A stretch of DNA of 35,115 nucleotides from Candidatus Helicobacter avistercoris (GTDB lineage: Bacteria > Campylobacterota > Campylobacteria > Campylobacterales > Helicobacteraceae): contig DXDJ01000023.1 in the NCBI GenBank assembly GCA_019115525.1, positions 1-35,115 on the forward strand, in the 5' to 3' direction. The position numbers and the translations under genes are program-made. How positions within the stretch are numbered: position 1 is the stretch's first letter; the number at the start of each line of letters is the position of its first letter. Of the stretch, positions 26,210 through 35,115 are shown piece by piece. The notes below the pieces were generated by a model. The model was not told the DNA's origin. It did not search any database and saw nothing but the letters and a program-made list of their open reading frames with translations.

Positions 26210-27224
26210 GCCATTTTTTTCTATTATTTTTCCTGTTTATAATCGAGAAGCCTATCTTAAGGAAGCTTTGGATTCTATCCTTGATCAAAGCTTTCAAGAT
26301 TTTGAACTCATTGTTATTGATGATGGATCAGAAGATAGGAGTATGGAAATTTTAGATCAATACTCCACCTTGTTTCCAAACTTCTCTCTCATCACCCAAA
26401 ATCATCTTGGAGTGAGCGAAGCAAGAAATGCTGGTCTTAAAAGAGCTAGAGGTAAGTATATTTGCTTTGTAGATTCTGATGATTTAATTCCTTCTGCTTA
26501 TTTGCAAGATTTTTATTCTCTCATCTTGCAAACCCAAGCCAATATACTCAAAAACACTTCAATGATAAAATTTCGCTCTCAAACTCCCCCAACCATTCCT
26601 CAAACTCAAATCAAAAATATCAAAGAATTTATCCCCCAAACCCATAACATCAAACTAGGAGGAACAATTTGGAGCTATTGCATCAAAAGAAATTTTCTCC
26701 TAAATCTCCCTCTCTTTTTCCTTCCAAATAGAATCATGGAAGATGAGGCTTTTATCTTTATGCTTTTACCCCTATGTGAAAAGATTATTATTTTTGAAGG
26801 TTCACCCTATCTCTATCGCCAACATTCTCAATCTATTGTTGCAAATGCAAAAGTCGCTTTTGATCGTATTGAGAATTTCAAAAATATTATTGAGTGGTAT
26901 AGAGAGAAAAATCTTATCCACCACTTCCCTATCCCCTTTTATATCCTCTATGATGTAAGTATCAACAATCCTCACTACAAAGAATATCTTCAAAAATCTC
27001 AAAGCACTCTTCAATCTCTTGATCTAAAAGAGTTTTTACACCAAGATAAACTTGCTCATGCTCTTGCTCACTTAGATATCAAAGACTTTATCAAAGAACA
27101 TCAAAAATCCAGAGGCAAACTCAAATATTATCTTAGACGCTTATTTGGACTGCTCCAATCCATTTTCACACCAAGTCTTTTGCTTTACAATGCTTTCAAG
27201 ATAAATTTTGTGATTTTCCTCTAG
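26202..27224 (+). CDS. Family 2 glycosyltransferase
   Basis: A GT-A fold transferase, about 340 residues from the TTG at 26202. The N-terminal domain has F-S-I-I-F-P-V-Y-N-R-E, L-I-V-I-D-D-G-S-E-D-R-S, and the metal-binding F-V-D-S-D-D. A later M-E-D-E-A-F offers the likely base. The C-terminus is basic and hydrophobic and may touch the membrane. Several in-frame TTG codons exist (26172, 26181, 26196, 26202). I prefer 26202 because the domain starts right after it and GGAT lies 6 nt upstream. It overlaps copP by 8 nt and the convergent LgtF-like gene by 84 nt. The sugar and acceptor are unknown. A role in lipooligosaccharide or another surface glycan is inferred from neighbours. Confidence 0.85.
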   Translation: MSKPFFSIIFPVYNREAYLKEALDSILDQSFQDFELIVIDDGSEDRSMEILDQYSTLFPNFSLITQNHLGVSEARNAGLKRARGKYICFVDSDDLIPSAYLQDFYSLILQTQANILKNTSMIKFRSQTPPTIPQTQIKNIKEFIPQTHNIKLGGTIWSYCIKRNFLLNLPLFFLPNRIMEDEAFIFMLLPLCEKIIIFEGSPYLYRQHSQSIVANAKVAFDRIENFKNIIEWYREKNLIHHFPIPFYILYDVSINNPHYKEYLQKSQSTLQSLDLKEFLHQDKLAHALAHLDIKDFIKEHQKSRGKLKYYLRRLFGLLQSIFTPSLLLYNAFKINFVIFL

Positions 27225-28688
27225 CATATTGCGAGTATTTTCCTGATGGTAGAGATGGTAGGCAAGGGCTGAGAATTTTATCTTTCTCATCACTCCATTG
27301 GCATTAAGAAACCTCACAACAAACTCACTATCCTCTCTCCCCCAACCAACAAAATCTTGATTAAAACCATTGATCTTTTGGGCATCTTCTTTGTAAAAGG
27401 CCATATTACACCCTCGCACTGGCAAAAATCTATCCTGAGAGATTGCATTCTTTTTGATAGCAGAGAGAGAGAAGATAAGATTGGAGAGGAAGGGGATTCT
27501 TGTATTTTTAAAAGTTTTTTTACCAAAAGCAGTTTGCAAAGAGCGTGTATGAAGAATCTTATTTGTTTGGGTTTCATTGAGCAAAACTCTTCCCCCTTGA
27601 TTAAAGCTTCCTTTTTTTGCAAATCTTAAATGATCCTTGATAAAACTTGATGAGAGGATCATATCTCCATCCACGATAATAATATATTCCCCCTTGGCAT
27701 TTAAAATCGCCTGATTTCTTGAGCGTGCAAGACGATAGCCTTCATCTTCTTGCCAAATATGTCTTAAGGGAATGGAGAATTTATCTCTATACTTCTCAAT
27801 CAACTCTTTTGTATCTTCTCTACTTCCATCATCAGCAATCAATACTTCTGCGGGCATCACTTCTTGATTGAGAATAGAATCAAGCACCAAAGCCAAACGC
27901 TCTTTTTGGTTATAAGTTGTAACAATCAGACTTACGCTAGGAGTTTTAAGCGAATTTTCATAAAGTTTCATATATTTAAAAAACGCTCCCAAAGCATTAC
28001 AAATACTAATCACAAAGCCTTTGTATCCATACAAAAAGCCATTTTTAAAAAAATAATTACGCAAAAACACCCACAATCCTCGCATAGAAGCTCCAATGGG
28101 AGAAGAGGAACGATGGGTGTTTTGCTCTGCCCAAAGACTTGAGTAGCGTTGCATCTTATCAAGTAGGTGGGAAATATCTTCAAAAGAATAATGCTTAATC
28201 GCCCCATTTAGTCGTTTTTCTTTGAAGTTTTTTGGGATTTTTAACCCCTCATGCACCAACGCATCATCAAAGCGAATTTCTTTTTTGTTAAAAATCCTCT
28301 TGACCCAATCAGGATGCCATCCACACCCTCTAATCCATTCCCCTTGATAGAAGTTTTTTCTCAAAAATGAGCAATACTCTCCTTCTTGAAGCTGTATTGA
28401 AGCAATTTCTTCAATCAGTTCACTCTCAAGCACTTCATCACTATCAAGTGAGAGAATCCAATCATTCTTTGCATAAGAAATTGCAAGATTTTTTAATGCT
28501 CCAAATCCAATAAACTCACTTTGATAAATTTTGACATTACCAAACTGTTTTGCAATCTCCACGGTCTTATCACTACTTTTGTTATCAAGCAAAATCACTT
28601 CATTAAATCGCTCAACGCTCTTTAGACACTCATAGAGCGTTTTTTGGGCATTTTTGGCAAGAATGGTAACAGAGATTTTAGATAGCAC
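27141..28688 (-). CDS. Two-domain glycosyltransferase, LgtF-like
   Basis: A 515-residue fusion of two family 2 transferases. Residues 1-245 resemble the WaaE/KdtX group (I-S-V-T-I-L-A-K-N-A, D-N-K-S-S-D-K-T, L-D-S-D-E at 81-85). Residues 250-515 are a second GT-A domain with V-T-T-Y-N-Q-K-E, A-D-D-G-S-R-E-D-T, V-D-G-D-M at 339-343, R-G-C-N-M-A-F and G-W-G-R-E-D-S-E at 448-455. C. jejuni LgtF has the same two-domain design and length and puts glucose on both inner-core heptoses. The same role is likely but unproven here. The start is GTG 28688 after AGGAGAG, overlapping the ligase gene by 11 nt. Confidence 0.88.
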   Translation of the reverse strand: MLSKISVTILAKNAQKTLYECLKSVERFNEVILLDNKSSDKTVEIAKQFGNVKIYQSEFIGFGALKNLAISYAKNDWILSLDSDEVLESELIEEIASIQLQEGEYCSFLRKNFYQGEWIRGCGWHPDWVKRIFNKKEIRFDDALVHEGLKIPKNFKEKRLNGAIKHYSFEDISHLLDKMQRYSSLWAEQNTHRSSSPIGASMRGLWVFLRNYFFKNGFLYGYKGFVISICNALGAFFKYMKLYENSLKTPSVSLIVTTYNQKERLALVLDSILNQEVMPAEVLIADDGSREDTKELIEKYRDKFSIPLRHIWQEDEGYRLARSRNQAILNAKGEYIIIVDGDMILSSSFIKDHLRFAKKGSFNQGGRVLLNETQTNKILHTRSLQTAFGKKTFKNTRIPFLSNLIFSLSAIKKNAISQDRFLPVRGCNMAFYKEDAQKINGFNQDFVGWGREDSEFVVRFLNANGVMRKIKFSALAYHLYHQENTRNMLEENHKIYLESIVKQKTWCENGLEQSK

Positions 28689-29991
28689 ACTCTCTCTCCT
28701 GCAAGATTAGTTTGTAGAATAGACAAACACTTAAGATAATCAAAGGCACGCTGACATTAGACTCCCAAACATCTCCAGTGAAAGAATTGGGAAATAAATA
28801 ATAAAACCCTATCATCAAAGCACTCAGAGCAAAGGCGAAAATATGAGATTGCTTGGCTTTGAGATAGCGATAAAAGAGCTTAAAATAAGCAAACCATACA
28901 AATAAAAGTGCCAAAACTCCCACAACTCCCCTCTTGGCAGCAGCATTTAGGATTTGGCTGTGCTTGTTTCCTACTGCTTCATTTCTTGCATCCCTATCCT
29001 TTGCATCTCTTGGAATTTGACTTCCACTTCTCTCCCTAATTTCTCTAAGATTTTGAGAAATCTCATAGGTGCTAAGTCCAAAAAATGGAGCCATCTGAAA
29101 CATCACCACAGCTTCTTTCCACATCTCAAACCTTGCTCCTAGGCTTGTTCCAATATTTCCTTGATCATAATATTCTATATCACTCACTGCAGATTGCACT
29201 CTTAGAGAATCTTTGATCCCTCCAGTGAAAATAAAAATAAATACAAATGCCAAAACACAAAACAAGCTTGCAATCAAAGAAGATTTGAAAAATTTTTTTT
29301 GATAAAACCATACAAGAAACAAAAAAGCAATAAGACTTAAAACTATCCCCAAAGATGCTCCTCTAGTCCCAGTTGCAAGCATTGCAAAAGATGAAGCAAA
29401 AATAGAGAGAGCAAAAAGAGGCCTCTCTCTTGTATTTGCAAAAAAAGTAAAAATAATCATTGAGAGAAGAGCAAGGATGGAACTCTCATCTGCAAACTCT
29501 GCAATCCCACTTAGACCATCAACGCGACCACAACCTAAGACATATCTCTCATAACCTGCAAAGATTCCACAAATCACTCCCCCCAAAGCAATAGAATAAA
29601 AAACATTTTTTTTTTGCAAAACAAACTTCAGCTTTAAAAACAAAACAAAAATCAAAGCCCCCAGCAAATACTTACTTGGCAAATCAATATCTAGCAAAGA
29701 AGGCATACTGGGATTTCTAATACTTTTTAACTCATAACCATGCCCGATAAGAAAAGAAAGTAAAGCACTCACAAAAAAAAGAAGAAGTGAGAGAGCAAAA
29801 AGTTTTTCATCTCTTTGAAGGATATTTTTTGGCTCCTTTTTTAAAGCAAAAAAACCAAAAAGCAAAATCAAACAACACAATATCATCGAAGTAAAACTAG
29901 CCTGACGCCAAAATGCACCACAATAAAGAACACTCAAAGCAAGGCTTATGGCTAATCCCAAAAAATCTTTCTTTTCAATGTGTGTATTCAT
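28678..29991 (-). CDS. O-antigen ligase/polymerase-like membrane protein (Wzy_C family)
   Basis: An integral membrane protein of 437 residues with about ten or more hydrophobic helices. The central A-T-G-T-R-G-A-S-L-G segment and the later periplasmic loop with N-K-H-S-Q-I-L-N-A-A-A-K-R-G-V-V-G match WaaL/Wzy-type proteins, which move a lipid-linked glycan onto lipid A-core or polymerise it. Which of the two it does cannot be read from the sequence. I start it at ATG 29991, which has GGAGGA just upstream. An upstream TTG frame (30018) lacks this. The coding strand has an A10 run (29606-29615) and an A8 run (29293-29300). Confidence 0.82.
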   Translation of the reverse strand: MNTHIEKKDFLGLAISLALSVLYCGAFWRQASFTSMILCCLILLFGFFALKKEPKNILQRDEKLFALSLLLFFVSALLSFLIGHGYELKSIRNPSMPSLLDIDLPSKYLLGALIFVLFLKLKFVLQKKNVFYSIALGGVICGIFAGYERYVLGCGRVDGLSGIAEFADESSILALLSMIIFTFFANTRERPLFALSIFASSFAMLATGTRGASLGIVLSLIAFLFLVWFYQKKFFKSSLIASLFCVLAFVFIFIFTGGIKDSLRVQSAVSDIEYYDQGNIGTSLGARFEMWKEAVVMFQMAPFFGLSTYEISQNLREIRERSGSQIPRDAKDRDARNEAVGNKHSQILNAAAKRGVVGVLALLFVWFAYFKLFYRYLKAKQSHIFAFALSALMIGFYYLFPNSFTGDVWESNVSVPLIILSVCLFYKLILQERECAI

Positions 29992-30694
29992 ATATTTTCC
30001 TCCACAAAAATTCAACACTTGAGCATAACTCTCGTGTTATGATAAAAAAGGGCGAGGGTTTTTGATTGCGTCCGCTTCCGCCAATGCAAGATCCCCTAGA
30101 TTCTTCTCTAATGATCTGGGGATTTGAGATGAGATTGGGCAAAGTGTGCAAATAACTTTTATCTAAGAAATTATCTACTGGACAAAACCAAACCTTACTT
30201 TTTGAAATAAGTTTTTTAGCCCCCAATGGTGTGAGATAATAGCCTTGAGTTCCACAAATATTGTCATAGGTTAGATTTAGATTTGCATCAAAGGGTTTGC
30301 TTGGTTTTTGAAAAAAACTCATCAAACGCACAAAACTCACATTTTCTTTTGTAGAAATCTTTTGAATCTGGTTTAAAAACCCATCCAAAAATACAACATC
30401 ATCTTCCAAAACCAAAATTGCTCTATTGTCTTGTACGCATTTTTGCCACAAAGAATAATGAGAAGCAAAACATGCCTTTTCCCCATCACTTAGCTTTTTC
30501 CCACGATAAAGTTTTGTGAGCCAATCCCAATCCCAATAGTTTTTGTATTGCAAAAATCGCTCACTTCCAAAATCAATCGCGTCATAAAAATGAAATTTTA
30601 TATCCCCTTGTTGCCCCAATCTTGCAATCTCTTGCTCCATCCTCTCTTTTCGATCTTTTGCACTTTTAAGATTGATAACATAGGCCTCAAGCAT
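29975..30694 (-). CDS. Family 25 glycosyltransferase (LPS biosynthesis)
   Basis: A 239-residue GT25 transferase of the Lex2B/Lic2/LgtB type, which usually add galactose or glucose to lipooligosaccharide outer core. The N-terminus has A-Y-V-I-N-L-K-S-A-K-D-R-K-E-R-M. L-S-D-G-E-K-A-C-F-A-S-H-Y-S-L-W lies at 68-83 and the acidic motif L-V-L-E-D-D-V at 94-100. G-T-Q-G-Y-Y-L-T-P-L-G-A-K-K-L follows. It overlaps the flippase gene by 8 nt and the ligase gene by 17 nt. Donor and linkage are not decidable here. Confidence 0.88.
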   Translation of the reverse strand: MLEAYVINLKSAKDRKERMEQEIARLGQQGDIKFHFYDAIDFGSERFLQYKNYWDWDWLTKLYRGKKLSDGEKACFASHYSLWQKCVQDNRAILVLEDDVVFLDGFLNQIQKISTKENVSFVRLMSFFQKPSKPFDANLNLTYDNICGTQGYYLTPLGAKKLISKSKVWFCPVDNFLDKSYLHTLPNLISNPQIIREESRGSCIGGSGRNQKPSPFFIITRELCSSVEFLWRKIYEYTH

Positions 30695-32330
30695 GACTTA
30701 AAACCCCATTCTCAATCTTCAAAATCTGATCTGCTAGCTCAATCGTGCTTGGGCGATGAGCGATGAGGATGATGATTTTATCTTTGCGTATAAAATTGAT
30801 TGTATGCTTGATTGCCTCTTCGGTTTTTTCATCCAATGCACTTGTAGCTTCATCTAGGACAAGTACCTGAGCGTCTTTATAAAGGGCTCTTGCAATAGCA
30901 ATTCTTTGACGCTGACCTCCACTTAGATTTGTCCCAAACTCATCAAGCTTTGTTTCTATCCCCTCAGGCAAGCTCTCTACAAACTCCCACGCCATTGCTT
31001 GTTTGAGTGCCCACACTACTCTCTCTTCATCTATATCATGTCCATAAGCAACATTCCTAGCAATACTATCATTGAGGATAAAAATTCGCTGATTAACAAC
31101 AGAAATCTTAGATCTTAGACTTTTAATTTGGAAATCTTGGATGGGAGTTTGATTGATTGTAATTTTTCCAGAACTTACATCATAGAGTCTAAGAAGAAGA
31201 GAGATCAATGTGCTTTTCCCACTCCCACTTTTACCCACAATGGCAGTAATGCTATTCTTTTGGAATCTGCATGTAATATGATGCAAAACCTCTTCCTCAT
31301 CATACTTAAACCCTACATCAAAAACCCCGATTTCCTCAATTGCACCCTGCACATCCTTCTCTCCATCAACAATGCAGGATTTTTGTTCAAAAATCTCCAA
31401 AATTCTCTTATTTGCCACAATGGCTGTTTGCATTCTTACTACGCAGTTGAGCAAACGCTTAATAGGGGTATAAGCCATAAAAAGTGCAGTATTAAAAGAA
31501 AAAAATTCCCCCACAGTCAAAGTGCCATCAATCACACTCTTTCCACCAACATACAAAACAGCCCCTATTGCCAATGCTCCCAAAATCTCCATCACGGGAT
31601 TATCCAGTGTGCCAACAAGAGTGTTTTTCATATTGATTTTAAAAAATTCTTGATTTTCATTTTTGAATTTTTGAGATTCAAGCTCTTCTGCACTATTAAC
31701 TTTGATCATTTCTACATTGTTAAAAATCTCATTGAGATTAGAAGTAATGTCTGCATTTTTCTCTTGTGCCTTTTTGGAAACTTTTTTAAGTCGTCGCACA
31801 ATTGCAGAGATTGGCAAAATCGATAATGGCAAAATCACAAGTCCTAGCAAGGCAAGTTTGGGGCTTTGATAAATTACCACAGCAATCAGTGCAATGGCTG
31901 TTACCCCCTCACGCACAAATTCTGCAAAGATTGAAGAAACTGCAGATCGGATAAGTCCGATATCATTAGTAATCCTTGCAATCAACTCTCCATTGCGATT
32001 TTTATTGAAAAAACTCAAATCTAAAGTTAGCATATGATAGAGCATCTTGTCTCGTATCTGTCTGACAATATCCTCTCCAATATAGCTCATCAAATACCCT
32101 TGAGCATAAGAGCCAATTGCCTTACCAATGTAAGCTAACATAAGCAAAAAGGGGATTAGGGCAAGCTTTGCAGTGTCTTTATTGACAAAAACTTCATCAA
32201 GCATTGGCTTGACTAAATAAGTTACTCCAGCGGTGCAAAGTGCTGCAAACACTCCTGCAATAATCGCTAGAGAAAAAAGAGGGTAATGCCCCTTGATATA
32301 AGGCATAAAATTTCTAAAGAATTCTTTCAT
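30687..32330 (-). CDS. MsbA-like ABC exporter
   Basis: A 547-residue half-transporter with an N-terminal six-helix domain (about 1-310) fused to an ATPase domain. Walker A is G-K-S-G-S-G-K-S-T at 366-374, the signature L-S-G-G-Q at 469-473 and Walker B V-L-V-L-D-E near 489-494. The family flips lipid A-core or lipid-linked glycans. Association with a ligase-like protein and three glycosyltransferases makes a lipooligosaccharide or glycan-lipid flippase more likely than drug export. ATG 32330 directly abuts the argS stop, with no intergenic base. Confidence 0.88.
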   Translation of the reverse strand: MKEFFRNFMPYIKGHYPLFSLAIIAGVFAALCTAGVTYLVKPMLDEVFVNKDTAKLALIPFLLMLAYIGKAIGSYAQGYLMSYIGEDIVRQIRDKMLYHMLTLDLSFFNKNRNGELIARITNDIGLIRSAVSSIFAEFVREGVTAIALIAVVIYQSPKLALLGLVILPLSILPISAIVRRLKKVSKKAQEKNADITSNLNEIFNNVEMIKVNSAEELESQKFKNENQEFFKINMKNTLVGTLDNPVMEILGALAIGAVLYVGGKSVIDGTLTVGEFFSFNTALFMAYTPIKRLLNCVVRMQTAIVANKRILEIFEQKSCIVDGEKDVQGAIEEIGVFDVGFKYDEEEVLHHITCRFQKNSITAIVGKSGSGKSTLISLLLRLYDVSSGKITINQTPIQDFQIKSLRSKISVVNQRIFILNDSIARNVAYGHDIDEERVVWALKQAMAWEFVESLPEGIETKLDEFGTNLSGGQRQRIAIARALYKDAQVLVLDEATSALDEKTEEAIKHTINFIRKDKIIILIAHRPSTIELADQILKIENGVLSHA

Positions 32331-33917
32331 TTACATTTTTTTCTTGGCTTGGATTCCTAGAAGACTTAATGCACTCTCTAGGGCAATAGATACACCAAGT
32401 AAAATCTTTAGCTTTTGCTCTTCTTTTGGTTCTCCTAAAATCTTTTGAGCATTGTAGAAAGTATGCAAGGCACTTGCTAGAGATTTGAGATAATCGCATA
32501 CTTTAAGCGGTGAGCGTTCTATAAAAGCACTGCTCAAAACCTGAGGAAGTTGGCTTGAGAGAAAGACCAGCCCCTCCTCTTCTGCACTTAATCCCTCTAT
32601 CTTTGCACTCTTAATTTCCTCAATTGTTTTTTGACTTTTTTCAATCAAAGTGCAAATCCTAGCATTAGCATAATTAATGTAAAAAATAGGGTTTGAACTA
32701 TCTTCTTTGCTTAAATCATTGACATCAAACTCTAAACTTGTATCTGCTTTCTTGGATAAAAAGACAAATCTCAATGCATCAGATCCAATATCCTCTACCA
32801 CATCTTGCATCAGGATAAAATTTCCCGCTCTTTTGCTCATCTTATAGGGCGAACCATTTTTAAGGAGTTTGACCATTTGAGAGAGAAGGATCTCAAGTTT
32901 CTTGCTATCAAATCCCAAAAATTCAATTGAGGCTTTAACTCGTGCAATATAGCCATGATGATCGGCTCCCCAAATATTGATATAGTGATCATACCCCCTC
33001 TTAAATTTATCCTCATGATAGATAATATCTCCTGCTAGATAAGTTGGCTCTCCACTCTCTCTCACCACAACCCTATCTTTTTCATCTCCATATTCACTAG
33101 ATCTAAGCCACATTTTCCCCTCGCCCTCATAGATTCCCCCATTCTCTTGTAGCCTATTTAGCACACTATCCCAACGAGAATACAAAGACTTTTCACTTAC
33201 AAAATGATCAAATTTGATTCCCACGCTTGCAAGATTGTTTTTGATTTTTTCAAGCATTAAATCTTTTCCAAATTCTGAAAGCATAGGAATACTCTCTTCA
33301 CTCTCAAAGATTTCTTTGCCAAACTTCTGACTTGCGAGTTTTGCAAGCTCGATAATATAATCACCTCGATAATATTGCTCAGGGTATACCACTTCTTGAT
33401 TTAAAACACTCTCTCTCCCTGCCAAAAGAATCGATAGCCCTAGCATTGAGATTTGAGCTCCTGCATCATTGATGTAGTATTCACTCTCTATTTCATAGCC
33501 TAGGAAATTTCCGATTCGATAGAGAGCATCGCCATAGACCGCTCCTCTTGCATGTCCGATATGCAAAGGACCAGTGGGATTGGCACTGACATACTCTAGA
33601 AGAATTTTTTCTCCATTTTTTTCTTGCGGTTTAAACCCATTGCAAAGCAAGTCTTCCAAAGCCTGCAAAAAAACTTCTTGTCTTAATGTCAAATTGATAT
33701 ATCCATTAAGAGTATTCACTTCTGAGAAAAGCTCAATTGCTCTAAGCTTTTCTGCGATTTCTTCGCTCAAAATCTTTGGGTTTTTTCTCTCTGCTTTTGC
33801 CAAAACAAAAGCCACAGGAGTTGCAAAGTGTCCAAATTCTTTGTTCTTTGGACGCTCTAGCACAACATCACAGCCCAAAACCTCATCAAGTCGTGCTTTG
33901 ATCTTGGAGTAAAGCAT
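32331..33917 (-). CDS. argS: Arginyl-tRNA synthetase
   Basis: A 528-residue class I synthetase that charges tRNA-Arg. The H-I-G-H motif is at 119-122 in the context [22 protein letters not shown], the KMSKS equivalent, and a C-terminal DALR anticodon-binding domain (A-N-A-R-I-C-T-L-I and [15 protein letters not shown]) are visible. The start overlaps the tatA stop by one base (TAATG), an arrangement that favours reinitiation. Confidence 0.97.
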   Translation of the reverse strand: MLYSKIKARLDEVLGCDVVLERPKNKEFGHFATPVAFVLAKAERKNPKILSEEIAEKLRAIELFSEVNTLNGYINLTLRQEVFLQALEDLLCNGFKPQEKNGEKILLEYVSANPTGPLHIGHARGAVYGDALYRIGNFLGYEIESEYYINDAGAQISMLGLSILLAGRESVLNQEVVYPEQYYRGDYIIELAKLASQKFGKEIFESEESIPMLSEFGKDLMLEKIKNNLASVGIKFDHFVSEKSLYSRWDSVLNRLQENGGIYEGEGKMWLRSSEYGDEKDRVVVRESGEPTYLAGDIIYHEDKFKRGYDHYINIWGADHHGYIARVKASIEFLGFDSKKLEILLSQMVKLLKNGSPYKMSKRAGNFILMQDVVEDIGSDALRFVFLSKKADTSLEFDVNDLSKEDSSNPIFYINYANARICTLIEKSQKTIEEIKSAKIEGLSAEEEGLVFLSSQLPQVLSSAFIERSPLKVCDYLKSLASALHTFYNAQKILGEPKEEQKLKILLGVSIALESALSLLGIQAKKKM

Positions 33918-34135
33918 TAGGCTTGTTTTTCCTCTTCTTTAGCCTGTGTTGCTTGCACATTTGTTTTGCCTTCTACATTTTTTGGCGCAACTTCTTCCTC
34001 GTCTTCCTTCATAGCTTTTTTGAAGTTTTTGATCCCACTTCCCATACCTTTTGCAAGCTCTGGAATCTTTTTTCCACCAAAAAGTAGAACAATTACCAAA
34101 ACAATAATTGCTATTTGCCATCCACTAACACCCAT
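33917..34135 (-). CDS. tatA: Sec-independent translocase subunit TatA
   Basis: A 72-residue TatA pore protein for export of folded twin-arginine substrates. A membrane helix at about 5-19 is followed by the hinge F-G-G-K-K-I-P-E-L (19-27), an amphipathic helix [10 protein letters not shown], and an acidic then Gln/Lys-rich tail. Ribosome site AAGGAG. The order gmk-tatA-argS is the same as in H. pylori. Confidence 0.96.
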   Translation of the reverse strand: MGVSGWQIAIIVLVIVLLFGGKKIPELAKGMGSGIKNFKKAMKEDEEEVAPKNVEGKTNVQATQAKEEEKQA

Positions 34136-34167
34136 ATTTTCTCCTTTTGCTTTGTTGAAAAAATCCT

Positions 34168-34173
34168 ATTATA
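34168..34173 (-). promoter_or_regulatory. Putative -10 element before tatA
   Basis: The 42-nt gap between gmk and tatA carries TATAAT on the minus strand (complement of 34168-34173), about 33 nt before the tatA ATG, with no clear -35. It could start a message running through tatA, argS and the glycan cluster. Confidence 0.45.
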
Positions 34174-34177
34174 CCTT

Positions 34178-34783
34178 TTACTCAATCCACTCTTTGAGTA
34201 TTTTTTGTGTTTTTGCATTTGTTTGCTTGCATTTAAGACTTTGCACGATAGAAAGAATAGAGCGTTTTGCCTCATCTATATCATCATTGATGATCAAATA
34301 ATCAAACTCATCAATATGTTGCATCTCATTGTATGCATGCATCAAGCGCAACTCAATAATATCTTGCTCATCAGTTTTTCGATTTTTTAATCTCTCTGCA
34401 AGAACTTTTTTTGTTGGGGTTGTGATAAAAACTGAAGTTGCCAAAGAATCGTAGTGCTTTTTGATACTATGATGCCCTTGCACATCCACATCAAAAACCA
34501 CAATCTTCCCCTCACTTAAAGCTTTTTCCACAGGTCGCAATGATGTTCCATAATAGTTCGTATGCACTTGTGCCCACTCCAAAAATTTATTCTCTTCCAC
34601 ATCTTTTAAGAATTCTTCTTGTGTAAGAAAATGATATTCTCTTCCATCCACTTCCCCCTCTCTTGGTTTTCTTGTAGTTGAGGAAATTGAGAAATAAACA
34701 TTTTCAAAAGCCTGAGAGATTGCTGAACACAATGTGCTTTTTCCACTTCCACTAGGCCCTGATAGGATCAAGATCGCACCCAT
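34178..34783 (-). CDS. gmk: Guanylate kinase
   Basis: A 201-residue kinase converting GMP to GDP. The P-loop G-P-S-G-S-G-K-S-T is at 9-17. The GMP-binding segment S-T-T-R-K-P-R-E-G-E-V-D-G-R-E-Y-H-F and the lid region R-L-K-N-R-K-T-D-E follow. Its ATG overlaps the stop of the upstream Glu-rich protein by one base (TAATG). Confidence 0.97.
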   Translation of the reverse strand: MGAILILSGPSGSGKSTLCSAISQAFENVYFSISSTTRKPREGEVDGREYHFLTQEEFLKDVEENKFLEWAQVHTNYYGTSLRPVEKALSEGKIVVFDVDVQGHHSIKKHYDSLATSVFITTPTKKVLAERLKNRKTDEQDIIELRLMHAYNEMQHIDEFDYLIINDDIDEAKRSILSIVQSLKCKQTNAKTQKILKEWIE

Positions 34784-35115
34784 TAATGCTCCTTTTTGGG
34801 AAATGAGATATTGATCGTGAGTTGCATTCCATCTAGTATCTCTCTAATCCCTTCTGGACTTCTAGAAGAAAGAAGAGTTTGAAGCAATTCAAGTTCGCCC
34901 CCTACATGGCTTTCTCCACTTCCACTCTTTTGAACCTCATTTAAAAGGTTTTGCACTTTTTGAATCTCTGTCAAATCCAACGCACCCCCTACACTTGGCT
35001 CATCCTCATGCTTGTCATCCTTATCAACCAAATCATCATCCAAAATCTTACTCAATTCATCATATTCGTCTTCTTTCTCTTCTTTCTCTTCAATAATTTC
35101 ACTCACAGGAAAATC
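34783..35115 (-). CDS. Glu-rich protein, C-terminal part (HP0322-like; cut by window edge)
   Basis: The reading frame is open to the window edge, so the N-terminus lies outside. A GTG at 35106 is only an internal codon. The visible 110 residues are very acidic at first (runs of Glu, Lys and Asp). A segment follows with L-D-L-T-E-I-Q-K-V-Q-N-L-L and L-E-L-L-Q-T-L-L-S-S-R, then a conserved-looking end, G-I-R-E-I-L-D-G-M-Q-L-T-I-N-I-S-F-P. In H. pylori a poly-E-rich protein of unknown function precedes gmk, tatA and argS. Function unknown. Confidence 0.7.
   Translation of the reverse strand, partial: DFPVSEIIEEKEEKEDEYDELSKILDDDLVDKDDKHEDEPSVGGALDLTEIQKVQNLLNEVQKSGSGESHVGGELELLQTLLSSRSPEGIREILDGMQLTINISFPKKEH

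Noticed and set aside
31128-31826. A 232-codon open frame on the plus strand opposite the ABC exporter gene
   Set aside because: It lies wholly inside msbA-like coding sequence. It has no ribosome site and is a Cys/His/Asn-rich low-quality protein without any motif. The minus-strand frame has all ABC motifs.
26003-35115. The glycan genes as a mobile island
   Set aside because: No transposase, integrase, flanking repeats or tRNA are visible, and base composition by eye is like the surroundings.

Overview
The window is a stretch of AT-rich core genome from a Campylobacterota bacterium, most likely a Helicobacter other than H. pylori. The block from 1 to 15497 (rplU to pal) keeps the gene order known from Campylobacter jejuni. 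Several other blocks match Helicobacter: copA followed by copP, slt-galU followed by a small membrane protein, argS-tatA-gmk followed by a Glu-rich protein, and the shape peptidase csd4 beside a probable FliS co-chaperone gene. I see no rRNA, tRNA, insertion sequence, prophage or CRISPR array. Species assignment is inference.

Region 1 (1-15497, all minus strand, read right to left): rplU, rpmA, a VirK/YbjX (DUF535) gene, obgE, proB, fmt, birA, parA, parB, then ATP synthase atpF', atpF, atpH, atpA, atpG, atpD, atpC, then exbB/tolQ, exbD/tolR, tolA, tolB and the start of pal. Genes overlap or are separated by a few bases. The largest gap, 62 nt, lies before atpF'. The ATP synthase a and c subunits are not here, as expected for this group.

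Region 2 (15498-20469): a divergent promoter region, then flgL (hook-filament junction) on the plus strand behind a sigma-54-like promoter, then hsrA, an orphan OmpR-type regulator whose phosphoacceptor position is Asn. A hairpin terminator separates hsrA from convergent csd4, the peptidoglycan carboxypeptidase of helical cell shape.

Region 3 (20470-27224, plus strand): a FliS co-chaperone candidate, slt, galU, a small membrane protein, copA, copP and a family 2 glycosyltransferase that overlaps copP.

Region 4 (27141-35115, minus strand, read right to left): a Glu-rich protein (partial), gmk, tatA, argS, then an envelope-glycan cluster of an MsbA-like flippase, a GT25 transferase, an O-antigen ligase-like protein and a two-domain LgtF-like transferase. 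The last gene runs 84 bp into the convergent glycosyltransferase. GalU (UDP-glucose), these transferases, the flippase and the ligase form a plausible lipooligosaccharide outer-core pathway.

No clearly new multi-gene system is visible. The best leads are regulatory or switch-like: an A10 run in the ligase, an A9 run in csd4, dyads over the csd4 and hsrA promoters, a TTTAAG tandem site at hsrA, and the DUF535 gene inserted between rpmA and obgE.
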